Notes under the pieces: generated by a model
Database searches by the model: none
The model's input: only the letters and a program-made list of their open reading frames with translations
Told to the model about the DNA's origin: nothing
Made by a program: the position numbers and the translations under genes
Source: Edaphochlamys debaryana
Taxonomy: Eukaryota; Chlorophyta; Chlorophyceae; Chlamydomonadales
Length of the DNA: 64,000 bases
Direction of reading: 5' to 3'
Assembly: GCA_016858145.1 (NCBI GenBank)
Contig: JAEHOE010000005.1
Coordinates: forward strand, 1,488,001 to 1,552,000
Part shown: positions 25,001 to 37,500 of the stretch, in pieces
Layout: the number at the start of each line of letters is the position of its first letter
How positions within the stretch are numbered: the stretch's first letter is position 1

Positions 25001-26436
25001 CCTGTGCGAGCCCGGCCAAGCATGAGGGCGGCTGGCGCGCCACCGCCGCCAACCCAATGTCCTGGAGCAAGGCAGCCGTGGTCGCCGCGGCGCTCATGCC
25101 CTTGGTTGGCTCCCACCGAGCCCCGTCGGCGCCAGCGCCGGTGACGGTGGGGACGGCAGCGGCGCAGCCGCAGCAGCCCTCGGTGACGCCCTGGGCCCGC
25201 GTACTGCGCCTGCACGCACCAAACGGGCTTCCAGGCCCAGCACCCGCACTCTCCTTCAGGGACCACTCCAACTCGGCGCCACTGCCCAAAGTTGGGCTGT
25301 CCAAGCCGCAGCGGTCTCTGCCCGTGCCTCCGCCTCCGGCCCCGGTCTTGGCCGGTCAGCAAGGCAGTCAGGGCCAGGGCCTAAGCCGTGGGCTGCAGCG
25401 CGCCGGTTCCGATGAGCAGCCGCACAGCGCACAGGGTGCAGAGGAGGCCGCCAAATCCGTCGCGCACCTGGGTAGCGGCGACGTTGGAGGCGTCTGGCGT
25501 GCATCGGCGGCACCTAATCTGGCACGCGCGGCTGCGGAGCTCCGCACGGCGAGCGCGAAGGGCTTTGCGGCCGGGCTGCAGGCGCCGCCGAACCCTCGGC
25601 CGGCCGCCGGACGGGCTGTGCCGTGGAGCTGCATCGCCCCGTCCCAGTCCCAGCCCCGGCCGGAGCTGAGGTGGCGGGGGATGCTGTCTGGCGGTATGTG
25701 CAGCGAGCCCCTGCCTAAGATTGCAGAGAGCCTGGCCGGCCACGAAGGCCTCACAGCCGGCTCAGAGGCGGAGCAAGCCCCCATTCCAAGAGAGTCTCCA
25801 GCGCCGCCGACTGGCACCGGCCTGGCGCCAGAAGCCCAGATCGCGAGCGGCCCAGCCGTCGCCGTACTGGATGAGCAGGGGCGGGCGCTGATGTGGGTCG
25901 GCGACCCCTGGGACACCGATGAGGAGGATCTGGAGGTGGAGCCTTCCGTACACGATCTGGCGGCGCTGCCGCAGGCCATGGCGAACCTGCAGGCTGCCTC
26001 GGCGCGGCCCACCTCTTCGACCGCTGCCGCACCACAGTTCCTGCTGCCGCTCCCGTTTGCAGCGTCGGCGGCGGCCCTGGGTCGGGCAACACCAAGGCAG
26101 TCGTCCGCAGCAGAGGCCAGGGCCAGCGCCTCGCAGGCGAGGGAGGACGCTGCCATATCTGGGTCGGAGCTGGTGGTGACGCTGGCAACAATCGTACCGG
26201 GTTCCATGGAACCCGGCCTCTCGCCCGTTACTTCTGTGGGAGACCCCGCCAAGGAGTCCGCGCTGCCCCTGGCGTCGCTGGAGTTCTGGCCGGCGGCAGT
26301 TCGGGGCTTCGCGGCGGGTGCAGCGCACAACACGCCCACGGTCACGGTGGCGGACGCGCTGTCGCCTACGGCCATGGTCCGGGGGAGCTGGAGCTCCTCG
26401 CGGAGCTCGGCGTGCGTGCTCAGCTTTGGAGACTGA
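16041..26436 (+). CDS. Receptor-type class III nucleotide cyclase-like protein B, tandem paralogue
   Basis: Exons 16041..16126, 16201..16264, 16601..17041, 17129..17231, 17348..17628, 17702..17916, 18025..18261, 18611..18710, 18865..18997, 19104..19302, 19409..19535, 19961..20074, 20161..21032, 21148..21388, 21463..21569, 21661..21844, 21923..24042, 24218..24736, 24864..26436 give 2571 residues. Order matches copy A: hydrophobic signal peptide (WALTLVAVAVPAVDC), solute-binding ectodomain to about residue 555, TM at about 560-583, C1 (VITDIQDSTALWE with Asp620, EGDSF with Asp664, RGLRVRIGVSCG from 991), then C2 (CAPKALMPTVYEAPV from about 1107; RVQAGIDVG from 1875). Long Ser/Pro-rich inserts split both cyclase domains. 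C1 has Thr1026/Gln1030 and C2 Ala1904/Lys1908 where catalytic Asn/Arg are expected. Sixteen exons match copy A in position and phase; three extra introns (17629-17701, 17917-18024, 18711-18864) interrupt the ectodomain. It may signal by cyclic nucleotide, or act as a pseudo-cyclase or dimer partner. Confidence 0.8.
18262..18610 (+). repeat. Short direct repeats in an intron of receptor-cyclase B
   Basis: The 13-mer CATGTGGGTCGGG occurs three times in this 349-base intron (near 18354, 18426 and 18500). The surrounding sequence differs between copies. No protein is encoded. Confidence 0.4.
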
Positions 26437-27925
26437 ACAACAAACGGGAGACGGAGCGAGCCCAGCCTGTGTTGGATGCACTGAGCTTGCGTGTCCACGG
26501 GGCGGCCAAATGCGTTGTGGCCTTATTACATCAAGCGAAAGAGAGCTGCAGGAGTTGAACGTAAAACGAGAAACGCGGGAGGGTGGGTGACCCCCAGCTC
26601 CCCTCGGTGTTGAAGTGAAGGGGCACAGCATGTGTTACTGTTCCCGATGCCCCCCCCCGGCCTGATGCTTGCCGTGGCAAACGAACGTGCTTCCAACGTG
26701 CCTCTTGAGCCAACAAGCGGTGTAACGAATGCATGCGGGCATGGCACTTGCAATCGAGGCCCAGCATTCCTCACTTGACGCCCTTGCCAGGCCACCTTAC
26801 CGACGCTCTGCATGTGCGTATTCTGGATCAAGTGTGGCTTTGAACAGGCAAGGAACTGCACCTAGTTTTGTGCTGAGCATCCTCCTTTGGCATGTTGGTG
26901 CGAGTAGAAGATACGCGGAGCATGTGCCCACCGCACACGCTCTTCCGCTAGAAGCTGGCCCTTATGTCTGTTACGAGGGCCTTCCCGGGTCTGCTGCCTG
27001 CGGCTCCGCTTGCGGCTTGAGTCATTTTGTTCTCACCCCGTTACGGCGGTGTATCACGGTTCCTATGCACCTGTGTACCGCGTCAACGTCTGGTGGCAAA
27101 GCTTGAGCAATGCTTGTGTGGGGCTACTGTTAACCCAGCAAAGTGCTCTATTACGTCGGCTGGTTACGTTGAGGGTCGTGGCTTTCACTTAGTATCCTAA
27201 TCCCCCATTTCTCATTGCAGAGCTGTTCCGCAGGGCCCTTTGCCCTCGCCTGCCTTAAGCGGTCTAGGCACTGAACGGTTAATCCCACTAGTTGTCTCGG
27301 TAGCATAGGTACAGGTTGCCCTAATGCACAGGGGCCTTTGTCCCTGCACAGCGTGCAGTATGTGTGCTGGGTTACTGCAACGTGCAGCTAACCCGGTCTG
27401 GCCCCCCAGCCGGTACCGGTAATGAGTTAAGCAACGCGTAATGCAGCGCCGCTCAAGGTACCAGCAGCAGATTGTGCGCATGTTACGCGCGTGCTGTGTG
27501 GGTGGCTGTGGAGGGCTGTGGCCGGGTGCTTCGCCTGCCTGCCTGTTTTGGGGCTGAGCCGCCGCCGTAAGGCTCGGCGGGCGGCACATATGATGGCCCA
27601 AACAAAGAGCAGCGGCGGCGGAGGGGAGAGATGTAGCGGGTGGCGTGTGGGCAGCAGTGGATGGGAGACGGACAAGCGGTGCATGTGTTGTGCACCCAAC
27701 TCAACCGGCGATGTCCGGCATTACGGGGTGTTAAAGTCCGCTAAAGTTCACAGCCCTTGATCGCCACAGCTCCTGGTAAGCCACCGACCCACGCGTCACT
27801 CAACCCCCGCCCTAGATCCCACCTTGAGATGCTGCACCCTAAGCCGCCCCCATGGCCACCAGCCCACGCAATAGTCAACCCCCCTGCCCCTCGTCAGTGC
27901 CTGCACCTCTTGTGGTCTCAACCTG
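26437..27925. other. Convergent intergenic region
   Basis: The 3' UTR of the (+) receptor-cyclase B ends near 26740. The 3' UTR of the (-) disordered-protein gene begins below 27926. No gene is supported between them; the short frames are not recognisable. TTACA (TGTAA on the minus strand) near 26525 is too far to assign with confidence. Confidence 0.5.
26721..26725 (+). terminator. TGTAA polyadenylation signal of receptor-cyclase B
   Basis: TGTAA lies 285 bases after the stop codon at 26436 and is the first copy downstream, a typical spacing for a green-algal 3' UTR. Confidence 0.55.
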
Positions 27926-30708
27926 TCAAGGCACCCTCGCCTGCGCCAGCATGTCCTCCCGCCGCTGCAGCTCCGCCTCAATCAGCAGCGCCTTGCGCCG
28001 CGCCGCCTCCATCCCCGTCCCGTCCCGCTGCTCCCCCGCCTGCCAGCCCTGCACCTGCCCCCGCCCCGTCTCCTGCCCCCGGGCACCGCCGCCGCCGTCG
28101 CTGCTGCCGCTACGCCCCGTTCCTGCGCCGCCAGTGCTGCCAGCTGGCGCAGCCGGCGGCGCGTGGGGCTCCGGAAGTGCCACAATGAAGGCGCGAGCAC
28201 CCGACACGGAGCCTGCCCGCGAGCCCGGCCCTGATCCCACACCGGACGCCGGCTCTCCCAAGACGACCAATCGACTTCCCGCGATCGAGCCAGCCCTCGA
28301 GCTGCGGCCGGATCCTGGGCCGAGCCCCGGCTCTGCTACCCCCGTGCCTTCGGCATGGAGCGCCCGAGCGCCCGAGATGGACCCGGTCCGCGAGCCCAGG
28401 CCCACACCAAGCAGCCCCGGCTCTGGCTCCGCTGCCCCTGCGCCGCCCACGACAAGCACCCGCCCGCTTGAGACCGACCCCGCCCGGGAGCCGGCAGGCT
28501 CGACCGGGCCTGCCCAGCCGGCGGCCGAGCCAGGCCGCGTGGCTTCGGAGGCGCTGGAGGGGGGCGTGGTGATGACGAGAATCTGGGGCGCCTCGGCGGC
28601 GGTTGGCGGCGGCGTTGGCGAGGGCTCGGGCCCGTCGGCGCTGGAGGAGCCGGTGCCGGTGCCGTCGCGTGCGCGGGAGCCGGCTCGGGCCCAGGAGGCT
28701 ACGCTGGGGGCGGCGTTGAAGCTGTCCATGTTGCGGTACGGCCGCCGGCTGCCCTGCTGCTGAGGCGGCGGCGGCGGCTCTAGTGCAGATTCGGGGTCGA
28801 GTGGAGGCGGCGGCCGAGCGGGGATGGGGATGTGCTGCATGGGGACGTGTGGGTGCTGGTGCCGATGCAGGGGGCCTGGAGCTTCAGGCGGGGGCTGAAG
28901 GGTCTGGTGGGGCTGGGCGTAGGCGTGTGGGTCCAGGCGGGCGCCTTCCCAGGGGCCGTCTGCGCCCTGGCCTTCCAGCCCGTCCGCAAGAGACGAGCCG
29001 TCACGCCGCCCGCGCTTGCCTCCACTGCTGCCCCGGCTGCTGCCGCCCCCGCTCTGACTCCCACTCCCGGTCTGACTCCCGCTCCCCGTCCGGCTCCCGC
29101 TTCCACTGCTGCCGCTGTGGCTCGCTGAGCCGCTGTCGCCTCCGCTGCTTGCTCCGTGGCCGTACGACTGTCCGATGTCAGGCACCCAGACCTGCCCCTG
29201 CGCTCGCTGCTCCACGTAGCTTCTCCCGCCGCCCCCGCCGCCCGAGCTGCGATAGGCCCCGCCTCGCGCCCCGCCTCCGCTGGGGTGGCTGCTGGGTGCG
29301 CCGCCGACGCTGGGGCCCAGCGGCAGGTCACTGCTGTGGGTGGGCCGCATCTGGACCCCCCCGGCCGAGTGCAGCGGCAGGCCGGAGGGTGCGGCTCCCT
29401 GGTATCCCGCGGCACCAGCGGAGCCGGCGCCGCCTGTCGACGGCCGGGAGCGGTCGAGGGCGACGGCCTGGACCGGCTGCCTGGGGCTGGCACTGCCGCG
29501 CCCCTGCGGGTGCAGCCGCTGCTCCGGCTCCATCTGGGCCAGGTCCCATGCGCTGCTGGCCACCGTGGACGCAGCCTCAGCCTCGGCCTCAGCACCCGCG
29601 CCTGCGGCCGAATGCCGATAGCCAGCCGCGGCCGCTTCGGCGGCGGCGGCCTCGGCGTGGGGTCGCCACATGGTTGCGGGGTCGGAATCCTCCTCGCCGC
29701 CATCGTCGTCGTACCCAGCACCAGCCCGGTGCCGGTCGGGCGACAGGAGGACGACGGGGTCCTGCGCCAGCAGGACGGTGGGTTGGTTCTCCACGCCCCG
29801 CCAGGGCGGGGAGGAGGGCAGCATGTGGTCGCTGGGGCGGGTCTGGAGGTAGAAGGCGGGGCCGCCTCGGGGGGAGGTAGCGGCGCGCGCCGCGGTGGCT
29901 CCACCCGCGGCGGGGGAGATGCGGGTGGGGACGACGGTCGGGCTGGTCGGCACGCGGCGCGGGAGGTAGGTTGGCGGGGGGTCTCCCACGACGCTACGCA
30001 CGTGGGCCGTGACGCCCTGGAGGAGCTGCGTGGCGGCTTCCAAGCTCTCGAGCGCAATGTGACCCTGGTGGCGGGCCTCGCCATGCCCGGAATTGAGAAG
30101 CGAGATGCGCACGCAGGCGTCGTATACGGCCCGCTGGATGCTCTGAAACGCCTTCATGTCGGGATAGATGGGTATGGGTGCTGCGTGGGGGCGTTCGGGA
30201 AGGGGGGATGCGTGGGCAGTCGGGGGGCTGCAGAATGGTGCAAGTCCGGCACGAACCCCGACGCACCGGCGCCTTGCTGGCCGCTCGAGCCAGTTGACAT
30301 TTGGTTCGAGATGGTAGCCTGCAGGTGGCTCGCAGTCTGCTGTTGCTGCATCGTCGCAGGTCCAGCATGGCTGATGTGAGCTGGCTCAGCGTTGACCCTG
30401 TTGACCGCCGAGCTCGCTGCAACCGGCCTCGCGGCGGCAGAACTAGCACGAGATCCATCGCCCAGGACTGCCGCTGCCTTCTGTAGACCCTTCTTCCTCG
30501 GCGACTTCGGGTTGCTGGCCGATTTCTTCTTTCCGGAGCTAGGGCGCAGCGCTTTGGGCTTCCCAGTGTTCAGCGGTATGGTCGCACAGCGGTCATAGTC
30601 GGGAGGCGAGCCTAGCAAGGGCCGGCCTGAAATACCGGACGCCACGACATGGGATGTGTGCTCTCTATCGAGGATGCGGAAGCCCAGGGGGTCTGCCCGG
30701 GTAGTCAT
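27926..30708 (-). CDS. Disordered Ser/Gly/Pro-rich protein of unknown function
   Basis: Minus-strand exons 30267..30708 and 27926..30180 join in phase 1 (donor GTGCGT, acceptor ending CACGCAG) to give 898 residues. I do not recognise the family. The first 110 residues are basic, with clusters GKKKSASNPKSPRKKG that could be a nuclear localisation signal. The only segment that looks folded is about residues 150-200 (YPDMKAFQSIQRAVYDACV and HIALESLEAATQLLQGV, predicted helical). The rest is low complexity: Ser-Gly runs near 29050-29250, His/Pro-rich stretches, and four imperfect repeats SRAGSVS, SRTGSIS, SRAGSIA, SRAGSVS spaced about 25-30 residues apart between roughly 28210 and 28500. The C-terminus is a short charged helix (IEAELQRREDMLAQ). 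A further 3' exon cannot be excluded. Long plus-strand frames across it are antisense shadows. Confidence 0.65.
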
Positions 30709-31534
30709 ACTGTAGGTGGAGCATCGAGCATGTCGTGGGGTGTGCGAGCAGTGGCGCCAGAGACACGCCGGCGGAGCTACCGGCAGGGTAGTTCGGGTAG
30801 TTGGTACGGCGCCTCAACAGTGAGGCAGTTCGTGGTTGGCGTGGGAACGGGGAAGCCAGGCTGCCGGCTTCCCGACTGCGCTGTGTCTAGGAGAAAGCAG
30901 CTGCAGTCACCAATTGGTGGCAAGGGAAATCAAGGAGGCCCCTGAGCCCTGACACGCTACAGGTTCTGCCCCGTTGAAGCTTCAAGTTCTGGCCTTTCCA
31001 CAGACCAAGTGGCCCCGCCCGCCTTTGCTCCACATCGCACCCCCACTCAGCAGCGAGGTGCTACACAGCCACGCTTCTTGTGTGCTATACGGGGCGTTGC
31101 GCCCACAATCCCCACAGCAGTCCAAGCTACGCCAGCCGAGCGACAAAGGCCCACATGCAATGCCCCCCCCTCGCCCCACGCCCTCCGGCGCCGAGACACT
31201 AGATACGCACACGCTTCGAGCATTCACGGACACTTTCGTCCGGCCCCCTGTCAAGTCCGGCCGCTACCCGTGCCGCCTTTGTGCAGTCCTGTTCGCAGTG
31301 ATATTAAACTCACATTGAAGGAGCTTTGCGCCGTACCCTACCCCACTACCCAGCCTCGAACCCCGGTCCCGCAGGGACCCCGTCTTTAGGGTTGCATTTA
31401 AGTATGTCTGCACAGCCTACTGGTACTTCGCCCATTGCTTGCAATGCTATTGGCCGCATGCCAATTCGCACCTTCCTCCGCCCTCTACGCTCGCGCGTTT
31501 CGCCCGCAGTGCTGGACGCACAAAAGCCTTATGC
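30709..31534. other. Intergenic region between two minus-strand genes
   Basis: This lies between the start of the disordered-protein gene and the stop of the coiled-coil gene. It should contain the promoter of the former and the 3' UTR of the latter. No clear TGTAA on the minus strand and no supported gene. Confidence 0.5.
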
Positions 31535-34500
31535 TCAAGCCCCGATCGCTCGCAAGGCCTCATCCATGGCCGCCAAACGCTGAGCCAGCATGGACACATC
31601 CTCGCCCCCACCCGAGCGGCGGCCCGCATTGCCCCCGTTCCCTTCCCCAGACAGCCCCACTCCTGTACCCCGCGTGGGGCTGGATCCGCCCAGACCCCCC
31701 GCCCCGTGCGCCTGTGAAGCTCCCGCCGCCGCAGGTCGAGAGGGCGACGTCTCCCCAGCCGCAGTAGGAGCACTGGGCCCAGCGCCTGTGCGGTTGAGCG
31801 AGCCGGGCCGCGTCAGGCCGGGGCTTGAGCTGCCCGCCGCGCCGCCGCTGCCCTGGCGGGCGAGCTGGGAGAGGCTCAGGCCTGAAGCCTGGGGCCCGCC
31901 GCTGCCGGCTCCACCGCTGCCCGCCGAGGCCGAGGCCCCAGCGCGGAGGGTGGCTGGGTGCTGAGGCTGGTGGGGCTGCGATGCCACGCCCTGGACCAGG
32001 GCCTGGAGGATGGGCAGGCTGCGGGAGGCGCTGCGCTGCGGCCCTGCCTGGGCCGAGGCCGAGGCCGCCGGCTGAGGCCCAGCCTGCCCCTGGCCCTGGC
32101 CCGGGTGCCTAGGGTGCGGCTCCCTCGTGGGCTGTGCCGGTAGCGGCGCAGCAGCAGCGGAGTCAGCGTGCGGTGGCTCCAGGCCGCCGCCCAGCGAGGT
32201 TACGCGCAGCGGGCTGCCCAGCACGTCCGCCGCCGGGCGCAGCGCCCGGCTGAGCGTGCGGTTGTCCAGCATGGTCCGCGGGCTGAGCATGGGGCTGCCG
32301 CCCACGCTGGCGGCCCTGCTGCCGGGGTTGCTGTCGCCTCGGCCAAAGGACAGGGCAAGGCCGCCCCCAGCGCCTGCCCGCGACCCGCCCTGGCTTGGAC
32401 TCGGGCCCCCTGCGCCGGAGCCGAAGCGGTGCGAGGCCGTCGCCATCGCTGCGCCCGCGGCGTTGGCCGCTACGGAGCGCGAGTGAAGGGAGGGGGAGGG
32501 CGCGGGGGAGGCGGTGCTGCGGACGGATGCGATTGGGGTGGCGGTGAAGACCCCGAGGAGCGGCGAGGGCAGGTGGGAGGCCGGCGAGGCGGTGGCGGAG
32601 GACTGGTAGGAGGCGAGGAAGGACAGCGCGGTGGCGGCCCTGGGCCCCACACTCGCCGCTCCCCCGCCGCCCCCCACCGCCCTGCTGGCGCCCCCGCCGC
32701 TGCTGCTGGGGTGCTGCTGGTTGGCCGGAGTGGCGGCAGCCGTCGATGCCGCCCCGACGGCGCTGCCGCTGTTGCTCACCCGCGACCCCGACGGCCGGGC
32801 GGAGGAGGGGGTCGCGGCAGCGGACACGGACACTGACCCGGACCCTCCGGGTCGGCCCGACCCGCCGCCCACCTCCCCTATCAGCCGCTCTAGGCTCAGC
32901 CGGGTGCTGCTGGTAGCTCGCTCCGCCTTCCTGCGGGCGAGGCCGGCCGCACCCGAGCCAGTGCTCGCGCCTGGAGGGGACATGGGCGAGCCCTGGTTGC
33001 TGCCGGCTGCACCGCCGCCACTGCTGCTGGTGCGGCTCCGGCCCAAGAGGCCGGCGAGGGCCGGGCTCGCACCCGCGCTGCTGCCACCGCTTGCGTGGGC
33101 GGCGGCTGCGCGTGCCTTCATGACCAGCCCTGCTACGCTGGCGGGGGAGGGCGAGGCGGACGACAGCGGCAGAGGCAGCGGCAGGCCGCCGCCCGTGGGC
33201 GTGCGCATGACGCCCGAGGGGCCCGAGCTGCTCACGTCCAGGTTCTCCTCGCTCACGCGGCTCAGAGTGGAGTGGGCGGCCCTGCAGCGGAGCAGAAGGC
33301 GGTGCACGTGCTGAGCGCATGCACGCAGGAAACCGGGATCAGGTCATGCGCAGGAAGCATGTGGTATGTGTACCAAGGATTAGACACACTTACTTGGTTG
33401 ACGGCGGCGACCTGAACTCGTCCCCGAACAGGACGCGGTTGCCACTGGGCGTGCCGGCGGCGCTGCCGGGCGCCGGCCCGCCGCCGCCGCTGCTCAGGCG
33501 CCCGCCCGCCCCCGCCTCCCAGCTGTACCCGCCGATGCCCTCCCAGGCGTCGGCATGCGCCGTTGTGTGCCGAATGGCTGACACGCTGGAGCCCGTATCG
33601 CTGGTCGCGGGCCCGGCAGGGTACCGCGTGCCAGCAGCCGGGGCCGTGGAGGAGACGGCGGGGGATGAGGCGGCGGCAGGCTGGCCTACGCTGATCCCCG
33701 CCCCTGCCTCCAGGGTGCCGCCACCGTAAGAGGAGAGAGAGCGGGGGTCTGGGGGCGCACCCAGGCCGGCACTCAGGCTCTGGAGGTAGCTCGTCATCCG
33801 CTGCGAGGAGCCAAAGGGGCGTGGGCTTATCAGTGTGTGCACAGTGTGTGTTGCACCTGGCAGGCGCAAGGACCCTGCAGAAGCCTGGACCTCAAACAAC
33901 AAACAGTATGGACCCCACACAACCATGAGGCGGACAAGCCCAGGCCACAGACGCCACGAGGGCCCACTCACGTCCTGGGTCGCGCCCGCCACGCCCACCG
34001 AGCCCTCCGTCTCCGGCGGGCCCAGCGAGGCCGCCGCCTCCAGCGCCACCTCCAGCTGCCCCTGCAGCGTCGTGACCTGCCCCCGCAGCTCCGCCGCCTC
34101 CCTCGCCGCCCGCGAGTGAGCCTCCCGGGCCGCCGACAGCTGCTCCTCCAGCGTCTCCTTCTCAGCCACCAGTGCTGCGGGGAAGTTGCACACAGGGGCA
34201 GGTTTCAGCTTCGGCTAAGGGCGCTCTCTATCCATTCTCCCGTGCGTTCCCCCAAACGGACAGCACACAGTCGCGCGGACAGGTCCACCAGTCCCCAGTC
34301 TCAGCCGACCAGCCAGCACAAGGTGCCCGAGGACCTATCCCAACATCCCCGCGCACAGCGCCGACAGCACACCATCCCTGCTGCTAACCTGTGAGCGCCG
34401 CCTCCGCCTCCCCGAGCACTCGGTCGTTGGCCGCCAGCTCGCCCTGCAGCCGGGCCACCTCAGCGCGGCTGTCCGACAGAGCGGAGCGCATCCGGTCCGT

Positions 34501-37500
34501 CTGCGAATGGGAGGAGAGGTGAGGAGGAGAGGGGGTTTGACAGGTAGAACATGCAGGGAGGGAAGAGGAGCGGTTGCCAACCGCAGTGGGGAGTTGGCCG
34601 GTAATCGACGGTTGCACTGTTGTTGGCTGGTAGAACCGGGGTCATAGTCAAGTGTTCAGGAGGAACAAATGCGGTGGGCAACGCGGCGAGGAAAGGAAGA
34701 ATGCATGGCGCCCGACGTCTGTCTCGCATGTTACGCTTCGCTCCGACCGCCGCATAAATGCGCGTCTGCCTGGCTAGGACCAAACGCACAGGCTACAGTT
34801 CAGAACATGTGCAGTGTCATTCCAAATATGCGTTCCGCTGGCCCTAGCACATGGACCCCCGCGGTTCACCAGAGAAGAAACACAGCGCTCCCCGGTTCCT
34901 CCCCGACTTCAGTCCCCACGCCCTTCTTGCATCACGACTTGCGCCCCTTCAGTACCGCTACCACGGCCCGAATCCCAGCCAGTCCCAGCCCCGACCCTAC
35001 GCCGCCGGCGCACGCCCCGCGTTCGCATCCACACGCCTGCGCACCTCCGCCTCAGCCGCCTCGGCCCTCTGCGTGGCCTCGCGCAGCTGCCGCCCCGCGT
35101 CCCGCAGCCGCTCGTGCGCCGCCTCCAGGTCCTGCCGCAGCGCCGAGATGACCACGTTGCCCTGAAGCACATCGGTGCCAAAGTCGCTCGCCGCCACTGC
35201 AAGCCCCGCCTCGCCGCCGCCTCCTCCGTCCTCGCCCGCTGCACCGCCGCTAGCACCGGTGGCTACGCCCGCGAGCTGCGCCAGCTGCTGCTGCAGCTTG
35301 AGGATGGCGATGTCCTTGTCGGCGGCGGCGCGCCGGGCGCTGCTCTCGGCCTCGCGCGCCGCCTGCAGCGCCGCCTGCAGCGCGTCCATGCGGCCCGTGA
35401 CGGCCTGCTTGGTGGCGCGCATGCGTTGTAACAAGACGGTGCCGCTGGCCTCCTTGCCGGCCAGCTCCTCGTCCAGGGCGGCGGCCTCCTCGTCCAGGGC
35501 CGCCAGGAGGGACTCGTACTGGGACATGTCGCCCGTGCCCGAGAGGATGGAGCCTGGGAGGAGCGTGGTGGGGGGAAAGGGTGGAGGAGGGGGTAGCGTG
35601 GGCGTGGGTGGTGGGAGCGTGTGCGAGGTGGGGATGGGAGCGGGGGGCAAGGAGAGGGGGAGGTTGGGTGAGGAGATGGGGGAAGGGCGAGGTTGACGGG
35701 CAGGGGCAGGGGTGGGGCGAGGTGGAGGGAAGTGCGTGCTTACCCGTGTCGAGGGGCATGGCGATGAGGGCCTGCAGGTCCTCGGGCCGGCCGCTGGGGG
35801 CCGGCATCGCCTCGCCGTCCAGGGCGCGGGTGCCGGAGGCGTCAGGGATGCCCCCGCCCGTGATGGTCACACGCGGGTCACTGCGCGACGGTGAAGGCGT
35901 CTCCACCCACGTCCGCAGCTCCGAGCGCTCGGTCTGCACACACCGTAAGTTAGCGTCACTCAAACCGCCCAACCGCTGCTCATACGGCCTTACACCTTCA
36001 CCTACACCCAAACAACAACCCAAACCTTGACAGGAGCTCCCGGGACTGACTCGGGGAGCGGAGGCGAGACACACCTGGGCGTGCTCCAGATCGGAGCGCA
36101 CGGACGCGAGCTCGGACAGCAGCCGGGCACGGTCCGCCGCCAGCTCGGCGGCCTCGCCCCGGGCCGACCGCGCCTCCGCCGCGCGCGCCTCCGCGTCCAC
36201 CGTCAGCGTGGCGTGGCCGTCCGCCAGCCGCGCGTTCTCCGCCTCCAGCTGCCGTACGGTCGTCGACAGCGCGTGCAGCTGCCCCGTCAGCTCCTTGTTG
36301 CGGTCGGCCAGCTCCCGGGCCTCGTCCTACATGGCCATAAAGGAAAGGGGTGATGAAGTGCTGAGTGCGTTGCCGCGAAGGCGCCTGACGCATGCAATAG
36401 ACTGGCGAGCCACGTGCACCCAAGAGCCCACGAGCTGCCAGGCGCGGACACCCCACCAGAACCCTGCGGCGCCCCTCCCCGCACCTGCAGCCTCTGCACC
36501 CGGGCCAGGGCCCCCTGCAGCTCCGCCTCGAGCGCCGCCCGCGTGGAGCTGAGGCGCTGCACCTCGGTCTCCAGCTCCGCGGCGCCCGCGGCGGCGCTGC
36601 GCTGCGCGCGCTGCGTCTGCGTGAGCCCCTCGGACGCAATGTCCAGCTCCCGCTGCAGCCGGCGGCTCTCAGCGGCCTGGTCCTCCCTGGGCAGTTGAGT
36701 GATGGGCGTGGGAGTGGGAGTGGGATGCAGGAGCATCAGCAACGGCCGAGGACCCCATGCGGGGTCATGACAAGTGCAAAGGCTTGTGCTACATGTTTAT
36801 TGTATGTGTGGTGGCAGGGGAGAGGAGCAAGGCGTTACAGGCAACCGGGCACCCGGGGCTCACCGCTGGCGCGCCTCCTCCTGCAGCTGGCTCTGCAGCG
36901 CGAAGGAGTCGCTCTGTGCGCGGCGCAGGTCGTCGCTGAGGGTGGCGTTGGTGTGCTGCAGCGAGCGGTACTCGGCCTCCAGCGCGGCCATGCGCACCTG
37001 CAGCGCGGGGAGGTCAAACTTAGTTAGGAACTAGGCACGGCAGAAAGCGGGAAGCGGACAGACGCGCCAGCTGGGCAGCCTGCGTACAAAGGGCAGGTCG
37101 TGGTGGGTGGTGGGTTAACGTGGTAGCGCGGGGCCGCACCTGCAGCTGCTGGAGCTCGGCCTTGTGGCGCTCCTCCGCTGCGGCGGCGGCGGCGGAGCTG
37201 CGCTGGTGCTGCTTGGTGGCGTCCGCCAGCTTGTCGGCCAGCTGGTTGCGGGCGTTGGTGGCATCTGCGGCAGCAAGGAGACAGCAAGGCATGAGCGCAA
37301 GGCCCAGTCGAGTACCGAGCACATGGCTCCAACCACAGCGCTCCACGCCAGCCCGGCGGCGCCGCCCAAGCGCCCCGGACATCCCCGCTCCGTGCCCCCC
37401 GCCCCACCCTCGATCATGACGGAGGCGCTGGTGAGGTCGGCCTTGAGGCGCTGCAGCTCCGTGGTCATCCCCGCCACCTCCACCTCCAGCTGGTACGACT

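Noticed and set aside
29156..30379. Plus-strand frame of 407 residues
   Set aside because: Antisense to the minus-strand disordered-protein gene. The minus-strand model has a consistent splice join and clean start; this frame does not.
32163..33320. Minus-strand frame of 385 residues, Arg/Gln-rich
   Set aside because: Shifted frame of the coiled-coil gene's last exon; the accepted frame continues from the upstream exon in phase.
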